From NCBI RefSeq assembly GCF_004341945.1, contig NZ_SMBP01000008.1, positions 1 to 64,000 on the forward strand: a stretch of 64,000 bases of DNA, given 5' to 3'. Both the position numbers and the translations under genes were made by a program. The notes under the pieces were generated by a model that worked only from the letters and a program-made list of their open reading frames with translations, searched no databases and had not been told where the DNA came from. This DNA comes from Longicatena caecimuris. Its GTDB lineage: Bacteria > Bacillota_I > Bacilli_A > Erysipelotrichales > Erysipelotrichaceae. Positions 45,805 to 55,173 of this stretch are shown here, piece by piece (position 1 is the first letter of the stretch; each line of letters begins with the position of its first letter).

Positions 45805-47022
45805 TTATTCATGATGACGTAAGGCTTGTACGATTGTTTTTAATGAAACCGTATTGCCATAACTCAATGTCCCTCTGCGATATAAGCGCGCCCCTAAAAT
45901 TCCCATGGCAATGGTCGTAACTGCCAATAGGCACCAGGAAATAATGATTTCCCATACGGTAGCAGAGCCAACGGCAACATTGATGAACATACACATCCAG
46001 GAGGTAAAGGGTACAAAACCAACGATTTTGGCAAGAAGCGTATCTGGCATCTGCAAGCTTACATAACTCAAGATGAAAACCGCGATAATCAGTAGCTGAA
46101 TCGGCATGGTTGCCCCATTTACTTCTTCGACTTTCGAACATAAAGCACCAATCGCCCCAAACAGGAAGTTGAAGAGCAAATAGCCTAACATGCCAAATAA
46201 TGCGAAGGTCCATAATACGATGGAAGGAATGTGTAAAAATTTATCCAATGCATGATTCCACACATCTGCATTTACTTGATATGCCAACAGGAAAGAACCT
46301 AACATAAGGGCAGTCTGCAGAACCCCTGTAATTGCGCCGGCAATGACCTTGCCGAAAATTAAGGTATTTGATGTTGTACTGGTTGTTAGTATTTCAATAG
46401 CACGGTTGCTTTTCTCACTTGCAACTCCTACACCAACTTGATTACCGTAAATCATGATCATCATATAAAGAAGGAGGATCAATGCATAGGTGTAATAATA
46501 GTTACTGCTGCCATCGGTTCCCAACACGGTTGTTTTGGATTGAATCGGTGTCTGATAAATAGCTTCAATGGTTGTCGCATCATAATGATGACGTTTGAAC
46601 TCCTTTGCTTGGTATTGCTTTTTCATCAAATCTTCAAACTTAGCTGGACGTGTATCCTGTAAACTTGAATTTTTTATATAATAAGTGAAATGCGTAGCAT
46701 CGTTTATGGCAAAACCAATATCTGCTTTCCCATCAGTTACTTGTTTTTTTAATTCATCCAACTGCGTGGTGCGCAGAACCTTATAAGCAGGAAATTGTTG
46801 CTTGATCAAATTGTCATCTTGTAAGATCTGTTTCATATCCTGTATGATCATGACCTTATCAACTTTTTGGGTGTCCTTATTTTCGCTGTCATTTGATAGA
46901 AAGCGAGGGAAGGATAATAAAGCAAAGGCAGCTATTGCTACTAATATGGTGGAAATCAGAAAAGATTTCTTTTTTAGCATAGTTTCCAATTCAAATTTTA
47001 AAACGATAAAAAAGGCTCTCAT
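45805..47022 (-). CDS. ABC-2 type permease, NatB-like
   Basis: A 405-residue membrane protein: an N-terminal membrane segment (about 20-42), a large external domain (about 45-175), and five or six further segments (about 180-395), the layout of NatB-type exporter permeases. Its start overlaps the end of the ATPase gene by 4 bases, so they are made together. NatAB exports sodium in Bacillus subtilis; other members export peptides or drugs. Substrate not readable. Confidence 0.9.
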   Translation of the reverse strand: MRAFFIVLKFELETMLKKKSFLISTILVAIAAFALLSFPRFLSNDSENKDTQKVDKVMIIQDMKQILQDDNLIKQQFPAYKVLRTTQLDELKKQVTDGKADIGFAINDATHFTYYIKNSSLQDTRPAKFEDLMKKQYQAKEFKRHHYDATTIEAIYQTPIQSKTTVLGTDGSSNYYYTYALILLLYMMIMIYGNQVGVGVASEKSNRAIEILTTSTTSNTLIFGKVIAGAITGVLQTALMLGSFLLAYQVNADVWNHALDKFLHIPSIVLWTFALFGMLGYLLFNFLFGAIGALCSKVEEVNGATMPIQLLIIAVFILSYVSLQMPDTLLAKIVGFVPFTSWMCMFINVAVGSATVWEIIISWCLLAVTTIAMGILGARLYRRGTLSYGNTVSLKTIVQALRHHE

Positions 47023-47933
47023 TCTTCATCACCTGCCTTTACTACAAAAATGTCTGTAAGTGATGCCTCATATATCTTAAATACGTCGATATCAATATGA
47101 TGATTCACAAGATATGCGAACAGCATCTGCTTATCAATACCTTCCTTTAATTCTACGATATAATCCTCAGCTTGTTTTGTGTACAGATTGATCATATTTT
47201 GACATTGTTTTAAAGTGTCCTCAAAGGTGCCAGCACATGATTCATTTGGACGTAATACGAGACGGTTATGACCAAATGCTTTTTTTATTTGTTTCAGGTT
47301 GCCTTGTAAAACGACATTGCCATGATGCAAGATTACAATATCTTCGCAAAATTCCTCAACATAATTCATTTGGTGTGAAGAAAAGATGACAAGCTTACCG
47401 GCTTGTATTTGCTCTTGTACGACTTCTTGTAAGATCTGTGAATTTACCGGATCTAAACCGGAAAATGGCTCATCTAAAATTACGATATCCGGATCATTCA
47501 TCAAAGTCTGTGCTAACTGAACTTTCTGCTGATTTCCTTTACTCAATGTTTCTAAAACACTTGATTCATATTCTTCAATATGCAAACGTTTTAACCATTT
47601 TTTTAAGTTGCTTTTGGCTTCGGCTTTTTTCATACCTCGTAACTCAGCTAAATAAAGCAATTGCTCAGATACTTTCTTTTTGGGATATAAGCCTCTTTCT
47701 TCTGGTAAATAGCCGATGTTATATTCCTTCGCATGAAATGGCTTTCCATCCATGAGAAGTGTTCCTTGATTTGCCTTGAATACATCCATCAGGATGCGAA
47801 TGGTTGTTGATTTCCCCGCGCCGTTACGCCCCAATAGACCTAAAGCTTTGCCACTTTCAATGGTAAAAGAAATACCATGCAGTACTTCTTTGCCTTGAAA
47901 GCTTTTATGCAAGTCGTGTACTTCTAGTTTCAT
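47019..47933 (-). CDS. ABC transporter ATP-binding protein, NatA-like
   Basis: The start at 47933 (MKLEVHDLH) follows AGGAGGG. The 304-residue protein has Walker A GLLGRNGAGKST, signature LSKGNQQKV (a variant of LSGGQ typical for this subgroup), Walker B DIVILDEPFSGLD and a C-terminal extension (about 220-304) usual in drug- and sodium-export ATPases. It drives the ABC-2 permease encoded next. Confidence 0.93.
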   Translation of the reverse strand: MKLEVHDLHKSFQGKEVLHGISFTIESGKALGLLGRNGAGKSTTIRILMDVFKANQGTLLMDGKPFHAKEYNIGYLPEERGLYPKKKVSEQLLYLAELRGMKKAEAKSNLKKWLKRLHIEEYESSVLETLSKGNQQKVQLAQTLMNDPDIVILDEPFSGLDPVNSQILQEVVQEQIQAGKLVIFSSHQMNYVEEFCEDIVILHHGNVVLQGNLKQIKKAFGHNRLVLRPNESCAGTFEDTLKQCQNMINLYTKQAEDYIVELKEGIDKQMLFAYLVNHHIDIDVFKIYEASLTDIFVVKAGDEE

Positions 47934-48082
47934 TTTGTCCCTCCTATTGTTAGCTACATTATAAAGCAAGTTTCTTTAAAATGCAATATATATTTTGCAT
48001 TTGTAAGATATAACTTTCATAAAGTCTTGCTTTTCCTCTCTCATCCACCTATAATAAAAACGATAAAGAAGGGATATGCGAT

Positions 48083-48301
48083 ATGAAAAATCTCAAGATC
48101 AAGATGGCCCGTATGGAACTGGATATGTCACAAGAAGAATTAGCAAAAAAAGTTGGAGCGACCAGACAGACCATTGGGTTGATTGAAGCAGGAAGGTATA
48201 ATCCAAGCATTAAGCTTTGTATCAATATCTGTATTGCGTTGCATAAACATTTAGATGATTTATTTTGGGATGAGTCCTATGATAAGGAGGAATGGGAATG
48301 A
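48083..48301 (+). CDS. small Xre-family HTH regulator
   Basis: A 72-residue Cro/CI-type protein: MSQEELAKKVGATRQTIGLI then EAGRYNPSIKLCINICIALH, ending in a DDLFWDE tail. This short form is common beside membrane proteins in Bacillota. Its stop overlaps the next start (ATGA), so both are co-translated. Confidence 0.92.
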   Translation: MKNLKIKMARMELDMSQEELAKKVGATRQTIGLIEAGRYNPSIKLCINICIALHKHLDDLFWDESYDKEEWE

Positions 48302-49200
48302 AACAGCCGAAACAAAGCTTGTTGAAAGATATCATACGTTATGGAAAAACAAAAGGAAAAGCACCATTGGATGAACGTCAGATGGATACTTTAAAAAATT
48401 TATACATTGAATTAGCCAGATCGGTATTACTGGCATTTATGATATTCAGCATTGCTTATGGGTATAAAGAGATTCATGGGGAAGAAATATCTTATAGTTA
48501 TTTTAATTTATCTGTCGGTATCATCGGTGCCGTAACCTATTATTATTTATTGCGTTTCGCATATCAGCAGGTGATTGGGATTGATGAGAATTTTGAAGTT
48601 TTACTCATACCGGCACTTGTCTTTACACCGTCCTTCTACATGGATGCATTATGGGCACTGGGATTTTTATTTGATTTCCCTGCAATGTATTTTCGTGTGG
48701 TGGCATATTTATGGCCTCTTTATGCCATCTTAAATTACTTAGGAGCAAATAAAGTGTATCAGCATGGGAAAATGGTAATGGAAAAAGAAATTGAACTGGG
48801 ACAGTTGAGCTTTCGCAGTCGTAAAATGATAACAAACTATGTTTTGTTTTTCCTGATAATCGCATGTATGTTGCCGATTTCTTATGATATGTTGTGCCAT
48901 ATGACCTTATTATTGGCAATGTTGTTTCTTTTTTATACGATATGGCAATATGGCTTTCATACGCCAACCAATATTTATGTATTTGATGAAGAGGGTTTGC
49001 GTTATCATAAGGCATTGTGGAATCGCAAAGGAGGATATTTGCGCTATGATGAAATCGTATCTGTGAAACAACAGGATACCTTTAATATCGGATATGCGAA
49101 GGATAAAGTGTGTATTCATACCAAACAAGGAAAAGATGTCTTATTGTATCCGGAAAATCCATATCGATTTTGTACAGAACTAGAAAACTTATTGGGATGA
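48298..49200 (+). CDS. multi-pass membrane protein paired with an Xre regulator
   Basis: Start at 48298, 7 bases from GGAGG. The 300-residue protein has six or seven hydrophobic segments between about 35 and 225 and a cytoplasmic C-terminal domain (about 230-300; KALWNRKGGYLRYDEIVSVK) resembling a small PH-like beta domain. I do not recognise the family by name. Its co-translation with a short Xre protein suggests that the pair is a regulatory module. Confidence 0.6.
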   Translation: MKQPKQSLLKDIIRYGKTKGKAPLDERQMDTLKNLYIELARSVLLAFMIFSIAYGYKEIHGEEISYSYFNLSVGIIGAVTYYYLLRFAYQQVIGIDENFEVLLIPALVFTPSFYMDALWALGFLFDFPAMYFRVVAYLWPLYAILNYLGANKVYQHGKMVMEKEIELGQLSFRSRKMITNYVLFFLIIACMLPISYDMLCHMTLLLAMLFLFYTIWQYGFHTPTNIYVFDEEGLRYHKALWNRKGGYLRYDEIVSVKQQDTFNIGYAKDKVCIHTKQGKDVLLYPENPYRFCTELENLLG

Positions 49201-49284
49201 TGTTTCATAAATAAAAGCCAATATAAATATTACTGGATTTAAAAAAACAGGGAAAGCTTTAAATGATATAAAAGGAGGAAAGTT

Positions 49285-49929
49285 ATGCGTATTTTATGTT
49301 ATGGGGATAGTAATACTTGGGGATATGATCCAACAAGTGGAATGCGTTTTGCGCATCGTTGGCCAAAGGTATTAGCACAGCAATTCCCACAGGATGAAAT
49401 TATTGAAGAGGGATTAAATGGACGTACTTTGGTTCATGAGGATCCTTATGGCAAGGGAAGATGTGGCAGTGCTGTTTTGGAAATGCTATTGCGAACCCAT
49501 CAGCCTCTGGATCTTATCATTATGATGCTGGGAACTAACGATCTGAAAACTATGTATCATTTGAATGCCGAGATGATCGCAAAGGGAGTCAGGGAAAATA
49601 TTAAGATCATGCAGAATCCCTTTCTTTATGAACGTTATGCCATTCCTAAGATTTTGGTGGTTTCACCGATTGCCTTGGGCGAAACGATTTTGACAACTTC
49701 ACCATGGGCAGGCGAATTCCATGAAAGGAGTTATCAGGTGGCAAGGCATATGGCAAAGCCAATACAAGAAATCTGTGCACAATATCATTGTTACTTCTTT
49801 GATGCCGCCAGTGTTGCCTGCGCCAGTAAAGCGGATGGCGTGCATATGGATGAAGAAAATCATCGTAAACTGGCATACGCTTTGGCAAAAGAAATTCGGA
49901 AAATGCAAAAGGATCATGAGAAAGTTTAA
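49285..49929 (+). CDS. SGNH/GDSL hydrolase
   Basis: A 214-residue protein after AAAGGAGG. All four SGNH blocks are present: GDSNTWG with the nucleophile Ser, EGLNGRT with Gly, LGTNDLK with Asn, and DGVHMD with the Asp-His pair. The set is close to arylesterases and acyl-hydrolases that act on small esters or deacetylate sugars. No signal peptide, so cytoplasmic. Confidence 0.93.
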   Translation: MRILCYGDSNTWGYDPTSGMRFAHRWPKVLAQQFPQDEIIEEGLNGRTLVHEDPYGKGRCGSAVLEMLLRTHQPLDLIIMMLGTNDLKTMYHLNAEMIAKGVRENIKIMQNPFLYERYAIPKILVVSPIALGETILTTSPWAGEFHERSYQVARHMAKPIQEICAQYHCYFFDAASVACASKADGVHMDEENHRKLAYALAKEIRKMQKDHEKV

Positions 49930-49947
49930 AAAACTTTCTTTTTTTAA
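49920..49947 (+). terminator. terminator overlapping the SGNH hydrolase stop
   Basis: GAAAGTTT-aaa-AAACTTTC with seven following Ts. Confidence 0.75.
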
Positions 49948-49997
49948 GACCTTTTTCATAGATCATTCGTTAAACATATAGAGGAGGCGTAAAGAAC

Positions 49998-50549
49998 ATG
50001 AAAGAAAAGTGGTTACTACATAAAATTCGCCATGGCGATATGGCCGCGTTGGATACCTTTATCACCCAAGTATATCCAACTATTTACGCCTTTGTTTATC
50101 GTAAGATGCAGGGAGATGATAGTGCGAAGGATATTACCCAAGAAGTATTCTTGCGTTTTATTCGTTATTTGCCAACCTATCATGAAGAGGGGAAGGTGAT
50201 ACATTTTCTATACCGCATTGCCAGTAATCTTTGTGTGGATGCTTACCGCAAACAAAAACTACACCTTATGGAAGACAGCGAGGCTTGGATGAATGGTCTG
50301 GGGGATGATATTGATGTACATGAAAGCATTTTAAAGCAATGCGCACAGGAAACATTACTGTATAACATTGGAAAGTTACCGCTGCCCCAACAGGATGTGA
50401 TCCTATTGCATTATTTCCATCAACTTACTTATCGTGAAATCGCACAAGTGTATGATATGCCAATATCCAGTGTAAAATCCAGGCATAAAGCAGCTTTAGC
50501 AAAGCTGTATCAAATGATGAAAGGAGAAAGACAAGATGAAAACAGATAA
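49998..50549 (+). CDS. ECF-type RNA polymerase sigma factor
   Basis: A 183-residue protein. Sigma region 2 is at about 20-90 (DITQEVFLRFIRYLPTYH, YRIASNLCVDAYRK) and region 4 at about 120-175 (PLPQQDVILLHYFHQLTYRE, IAQVYDMPISSVKSRHKAAL). It should direct RNA polymerase to its own promoters, probably including this operon. Its stop codon overlaps the next gene by 14 bases; that gene may be its membrane partner. Confidence 0.92.
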   Translation: MKEKWLLHKIRHGDMAALDTFITQVYPTIYAFVYRKMQGDDSAKDITQEVFLRFIRYLPTYHEEGKVIHFLYRIASNLCVDAYRKQKLHLMEDSEAWMNGLGDDIDVHESILKQCAQETLLYNIGKLPLPQQDVILLHYFHQLTYREIAQVYDMPISSVKSRHKAALAKLYQMMKGERQDENR

Positions 50550-51234
50550 ACCTCATATTTCACAGGATGCTTTATACGATACGTTGGCGGCTTGTCGTAA
50601 TGAATGGCAGAATCAGCAAATGAAAACACCATATAAAAATGAGCTCTTGCTGCGTTTTATGCATATGGAACTAAAAAGCTATATCCGCATGTCTTTTCTC
50701 GGATTATGTATATGTCTTGCAGGCAGCATCATGTTCAGCAATACAATCTTTGTTGTTTGTGGCTATATGTTTTTAATGGGCAGTTGTTTTTTATTTGAAC
50801 TCTATCGGCGAAAGTATTATCAGACACAAGAAATCATGGCACCTGTTTATCTCAATGATGGCAGAGTATTACTTTTTAAGATGGCCGGTATTGCGGTATG
50901 GGAAATAGTAGAATTCATCATATTGTGTTTGGTCTTATATGTTATGGACAAACTGGCGCTGGCGGAAGTTTTGTTGTATGGATTCTTACCGATTTTTATT
51001 TTACAAAGCTTATTGATTGTATTCATGACCAAATTAAATACGCTATATAAAGCAGGAAGTGCTTATGTGTTATCGTTTGGTATTTATGTAATCCTTATAC
51101 AAAGTTTAGATGTATTGTTGTTTGTAAACGCCATACAGCTATTGGTGGCAGCCGTGGTCAGCATCATCTTATATTATTTGATGTTGCTAGTGAATTATCG
51201 TATGAAAACAAGGAGGACGATACTATGGAATTAA
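50536..51234 (+). CDS. membrane protein co-translated with the sigma factor
   Basis: A 232-residue protein overlapping both neighbours (14 bases upstream, 10 downstream). The first 50 residues are polar, followed by six hydrophobic segments. Its place directly after an ECF sigma gene is the usual place of an anti-sigma factor, but the six-segment layout is unlike classical single-pass ones. It could also be a third subunit of the transporter. Family not recognised. Confidence 0.6.
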   Translation: MKTDKPHISQDALYDTLAACRNEWQNQQMKTPYKNELLLRFMHMELKSYIRMSFLGLCICLAGSIMFSNTIFVVCGYMFLMGSCFLFELYRRKYYQTQEIMAPVYLNDGRVLLFKMAGIAVWEIVEFIILCLVLYVMDKLALAEVLLYGFLPIFILQSLLIVFMTKLNTLYKAGSAYVLSFGIYVILIQSLDVLLFVNAIQLLVAAVVSIILYYLMLLVNYRMKTRRTILWN

Positions 51235-52097
51235 CGTTGGAACATGTGGATAAATCATTTAAACAAATTCATGCCGTACGAGATGTTACCTTACAGCTTG
51301 GTAAAGGTGTTCATGGATTATTAGGCGCAAATGGCAGTGGCAAAACGACATTGATGCGATTAATATGTGGCTTGATTCCTCTTGATAAAGGCAGTTTGCA
51401 TTTTATGGATATAAATGCGCTGAAACAATATGATACATATGCAAGTTATCTTGGCTATCTGCCACAGCATTTCGGTTATTATCCACATTACAGTGTCTAT
51501 GATTTTCTCTCCTATATGAGTATTTTGAAAAACATGTCTAAAGAATATAGTGAACAGCGTATAGAAACACTTTTAGAAAGGCTAAATTTGCAGTCACATA
51601 AGCATAAGAAGCTCCGTCAATTATCTGGTGGTATGTTACGTCGTGTGGGGATTGCCCAAGCCTTATTGAATGAACCTAAGCTGTTGCTGTTAGATGAGCC
51701 AACGGCAGGTCTGGACCCTAAAGAAAGAATTATCTTTCGTAATCTGATCGCCTCCTTATCGCAAGAATGTTGTATCCTGTTATCTACCCATATTGTAAGT
51801 GATGTAGAAACGATTGCAGATGATATTCTTGTCATGAAAGAAGGTAGTATCTTACTGCATGATACCGTTGCTAATCTCTTGACCTATATGCAGGGGAAAG
51901 TATGGGAAATGGTGCTTCCTGCAAGCGAAGCAATTGCTCTTTCTGATAAGTATTGCATCGTAAAACAGCATACCATGCAAGATGGTGTGCATCTGCGTTT
52001 TATAAGTGATACACAAAGTTATCCGAATGCGAAATTAGCAATTCCCGATTTAGATGATTTGTATCTTTATTATTTTCAGGATGGTGAAACCGTATGA
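51225..52097 (+). CDS. ABC transporter ATP-binding protein
   Basis: A 290-residue ATPase: Walker A GANGSGKTT, signature LSGGMLRRVG, Walker B LLLLDEPTAGLD, H-loop STHIVSD. It belongs to the CcmA/BcrA group that exports lantibiotics, bacitracin or lipids. Overlaps the membrane protein gene by 10 bases and the permease gene by 4. Confidence 0.93.
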   Translation: MELTLEHVDKSFKQIHAVRDVTLQLGKGVHGLLGANGSGKTTLMRLICGLIPLDKGSLHFMDINALKQYDTYASYLGYLPQHFGYYPHYSVYDFLSYMSILKNMSKEYSEQRIETLLERLNLQSHKHKKLRQLSGGMLRRVGIAQALLNEPKLLLLDEPTAGLDPKERIIFRNLIASLSQECCILLSTHIVSDVETIADDILVMKEGSILLHDTVANLLTYMQGKVWEMVLPASEAIALSDKYCIVKQHTMQDGVHLRFISDTQSYPNAKLAIPDLDDLYLYYFQDGETV

Positions 52098-53560
52098 TGC
52101 GTTTATTAAAAAGTGAATATCAAAAACTAGGGAAACGAAAATTTACGGTTGTATTGTTAATAGCTTTATTTGCTTATAGTGGCTATCAGATTTATCAGAC
52201 TTATCATGCAACTGCAGCATCTGAAATAATGGCAATGACTTATGAGACAACAGATCATCAAAAAGTTGCAAACGGTTTAGCATATTATCGTTATGCCGAT
52301 GAATACCTACACCAGTATGCAGGGCCCTTTAATGAAGATACCATTCAGAAAATGAAGGAAGATTATCAAAAAATCATGAAGAAGTATCAGCGTAAGAATA
52401 TAGATACGGAAAAGATGGAACGCATATACGGTAAAGATTGGGAGTCTTTCTTAAAGGGCGCCGCTACCAGTAAGTATATGGAAGAAGATGTTCGAAAACG
52501 AATGGAACGTATGAACATTGATGGATATGGTATGGATGATAAAGGTAATTACTTTTTCAACGTTTTTTATAAAGAAGATCCGGTATATATGCTTTATCAA
52601 CGTATTTACACAGGGCATAGTCAATATGCCACAAGTCATGAACTTTATGGTGAGAACGCAGGACAAATATCTTCTGAGATAGTTGATATTTCTGTAAATC
52701 AATATCTGCCTCGTTTCTTAAAAGGGGCAGGAGCAGAAAAAGAGTTGTTTGAAAATGCGATGCATAGTGGTGAGATAACGAACGCGTCTTCGCGAATTGC
52801 GAAAAAGTATCAAGAAGAATTACAACAAGGACAGCTTCAATATGACAGTACGGTAGGTAATCATTTATTGTTAACAAATTTGAATAAAATTGACTTTGTA
52901 AGTTTACTAGTTATCATAATCGTATTATCGGATATGTTTGCACAAGAAACACATTATAAAACTGATCAGATTCTCATACCGACAAAAGAAGGAGCGAAAC
53001 GCTTGGTGATTGCCAAACTATTATGTGGCATGTCTTTAGCAATCGGTATTCTATTCCTTCAGTTATGCATGATTGTTTTGGCAGCATTCATCTTTGTTCC
53101 TCTGCGATCCTTAGATCTCACGGTATTTCCACAAGCAGATGCCGGGTATTATGAAATGATACGGTTCATATTTACCTATCGTGAGGTTCTCGTTAGTACC
53201 TTTTTCCTTACCCTGATAGCAGCTATGGCGATAGGTATGGTAACAATGACCATTTCTTATTTCTCTAAGAATCGATTTGCGACAGCGATTCTTATGCTCG
53301 TATTTATGATTTTATCATTTGCCATTAACTTCAGACAAGATGGATGGTTGGCTTATCTTTGTTCTCTTTTCCCATCCCATATGTTGGAGGTAAACACCTT
53401 TTATAGTTGGATGAATGGTGGATTTTCACCTTTCATAATCTTTATGGATATGATGATCCCTTGGAAAAATATTGTTTGTGTCCTCTGGATAATACTGATG
53501 ATCATCCTGTCTGTTATTATCATACAGCGGTATCAAAAACATTTCGTAAAGAGTCATTAA
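52094..53560 (+). CDS. ABC-2-like permease of the sigma-factor operon
   Basis: A 488-residue protein with a membrane segment at about 15-35, a large external domain (about 40-265) and five or six segments in the second half. The layout resembles NatB/ABC-2 permeases with an extended first loop. It partners with the upstream ATPase. The four genes overlap end to end and should be made as one unit; a role in response to envelope stress or antibiotics fits but is inferred. Confidence 0.82.
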   Translation: MMRLLKSEYQKLGKRKFTVVLLIALFAYSGYQIYQTYHATAASEIMAMTYETTDHQKVANGLAYYRYADEYLHQYAGPFNEDTIQKMKEDYQKIMKKYQRKNIDTEKMERIYGKDWESFLKGAATSKYMEEDVRKRMERMNIDGYGMDDKGNYFFNVFYKEDPVYMLYQRIYTGHSQYATSHELYGENAGQISSEIVDISVNQYLPRFLKGAGAEKELFENAMHSGEITNASSRIAKKYQEELQQGQLQYDSTVGNHLLLTNLNKIDFVSLLVIIIVLSDMFAQETHYKTDQILIPTKEGAKRLVIAKLLCGMSLAIGILFLQLCMIVLAAFIFVPLRSLDLTVFPQADAGYYEMIRFIFTYREVLVSTFFLTLIAAMAIGMVTMTISYFSKNRFATAILMLVFMILSFAINFRQDGWLAYLCSLFPSHMLEVNTFYSWMNGGFSPFIIFMDMMIPWKNIVCVLWIILMIILSVIIIQRYQKHFVKSH

Positions 53561-53678
53561 GATGAATATTGTGAAATTTAGATGGTCTGTATAAAAAAGG
53601 GTAAATACTAGTGGCATTTATCCGTAAATTGCGCAAAAAACATGAAAAAACAGTCCGTTTTTTCTAGAAATATGCCTA

Positions 53679-53706
53679 TTGATTAAAAGCGGATCCTATG
53701 TTAAAT
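53679..53706 (+). promoter_or_regulatory. putative promoter of the peptide/regulator pair
   Basis: TTGATT (53679-53684), 16-base spacer and TTAAAT (53701-53706). Moderate match; it lies 33 bases before the peptide gene. Confidence 0.4.
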
Positions 53707-53738
53707 TAAGACACAGATATATAGGAGGAATAGTTATT

Positions 53739-53903
53739 ATGAAAAAAGTTATGAAATTTATGATGGTTTTAGGGCTAGTCTTAACTCTGGCACCAAGTAT
53801 GGGAGGCCATGTAAACAATAAACGTTGCGGATTAAATCCTAAAACAAGTAAAGATTGTGCACATGAGGTAATGCCTGCTAATTCAGAACATTTAGGTTTA
53901 TAA
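53739..53903 (+). CDS. 54-residue exported peptide, candidate signalling pre-peptide
   Basis: ATG at 53739 follows AGGAGG. The product has a positively charged N-terminus, a hydrophobic core (about 5-18) and a likely export signal ending near APSMGG. The exported part contains two cysteines (RCGLNPKTSKDC) and ends MPANSEHLGL. The next gene, an HTH-TPR regulator, starts one base after its stop. Small exported peptides beside such regulators are pheromone precursors in RRNPP systems, and the C-terminal residues are usually the active part. No related peptide is known to me. Confidence 0.65.
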   Translation: MKKVMKFMMVLGLVLTLAPSMGGHVNNKRCGLNPKTSKDCAHEVMPANSEHLGL

Positions 53904-53904
53904 A

Positions 53905-55125
53905 ATGAACAGACATTTAGGTCCTATCTTTCGCTTACATAGAAGAGAATCTGGACTTCGACTGGCACAATTCAAGGAAATTGTGCCAGTTTCTAAATTA
54001 AGCGATTTTGAAACTGGGAAGAAAGATCTGACGCAGGAAACGGTAAGAAAGCTATATGCGATTATCGGCATGGAGTTTCATGCGATTGAAGATAATGCAA
54101 ATGTATCTATCATGGTTTGGAATCTGTTTACGGCAATTGTTAAATCAGAACCTACGGCAGACATATACAAAAAACTTTATCAACAGAAGTCCAGTGTACA
54201 ATTTCAAGGTGAATATATCATATGGTTGTTAGGTGTTTTTATTTATCGTGTATATCATGCAGAGGATGAATATTTATATGAAGAAGATATCAAAAGGCTG
54301 AATAAATACATTGATTATTTAGAACCGGAACTTCAGAAATTGTTTTATGATACTGCTGGTGGCTATTATATCAGTGCTTATGATTATAAAAATGCAATTA
54401 TGTATTTTGATAAGGCTATACATAGTAACAATATAGAAATACAGGCTATGGCATTTTATCATAAGACGATCATATTGGTAGAACAAGGCTATTATGTGGA
54501 AGGCTTAGATTGTATCAAAAGAGCCATCAGTTTATTTAATCAAAATCTGTATTTAAAGCGTGGTGTCATGTGCAATGTATTGTTAGGAAACTTGTATTCA
54601 GGATTGAATGATTACGCAATGGCTGAACAAGTATACGTACAATGTTTAAATGCTATGAGACAACTTTCATTACCTAATATGATTGCCATCTTTAATAATC
54701 TCACTTGGATAAGTTTGTTATGGGGTAAATATGATAAAGTATTACAATATGCAAATGAGGCAGAGAAACATAGCAAAACCCATGAGATGATGTATTTTTA
54801 TAAATCCTATGCTTATCATAAAATGAATATGCGTAATGAAGCAAAAGAACAAATACGTCAAGCAAAATTGTATTGCACAAAATCCTCTGAATATCGCATT
54901 GCGATGATTGATGCATTTGCGACTTATCTCTATGAAACGAAACCATTTGAATTAAAGGAAAAGAAGTTTTTAAAAGCCTATAAGTCTGCCAGAAAGGCAA
55001 ACGATATACAGGCTGCTATCTTTGTGTTAAATCTCTTATCAGATCTATGTGAGTCCTATATGAGAAAAGAAAAAGAATTATTTTATAAAACAGAGATGAT
55101 AAAATTATACAAAATGAGAAGATGA
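53905..55125 (+). CDS. RRNPP/Rgg-like HTH-TPR transcription regulator
   Basis: A 406-residue protein: an Xre-type HTH at about 5-60 (RLHRRESGLRLAQFKEIVPV, then SKLSDFETGKKDLTQETVRK) and a long helical domain (about 75-400) of TPR-like repeats such as AFYHKTIILVEQGYYVEGLD. This is the layout of PlcR, Rgg and PrgX, which bind short imported peptides in the TPR groove. The pre-peptide-like gene one base upstream is the likely partner. Uptake would need an oligopeptide permease elsewhere; none is in this window. Confidence 0.82.
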   Translation: MNRHLGPIFRLHRRESGLRLAQFKEIVPVSKLSDFETGKKDLTQETVRKLYAIIGMEFHAIEDNANVSIMVWNLFTAIVKSEPTADIYKKLYQQKSSVQFQGEYIIWLLGVFIYRVYHAEDEYLYEEDIKRLNKYIDYLEPELQKLFYDTAGGYYISAYDYKNAIMYFDKAIHSNNIEIQAMAFYHKTIILVEQGYYVEGLDCIKRAISLFNQNLYLKRGVMCNVLLGNLYSGLNDYAMAEQVYVQCLNAMRQLSLPNMIAIFNNLTWISLLWGKYDKVLQYANEAEKHSKTHEMMYFYKSYAYHKMNMRNEAKEQIRQAKLYCTKSSEYRIAMIDAFATYLYETKPFELKEKKFLKAYKSARKANDIQAAIFVLNLLSDLCESYMRKEKELFYKTEMIKLYKMRR

Positions 55126-55173
55126 GGTAATTATTTTCTGGAAATTATAATTGTAAAAAAATATTATATATGG

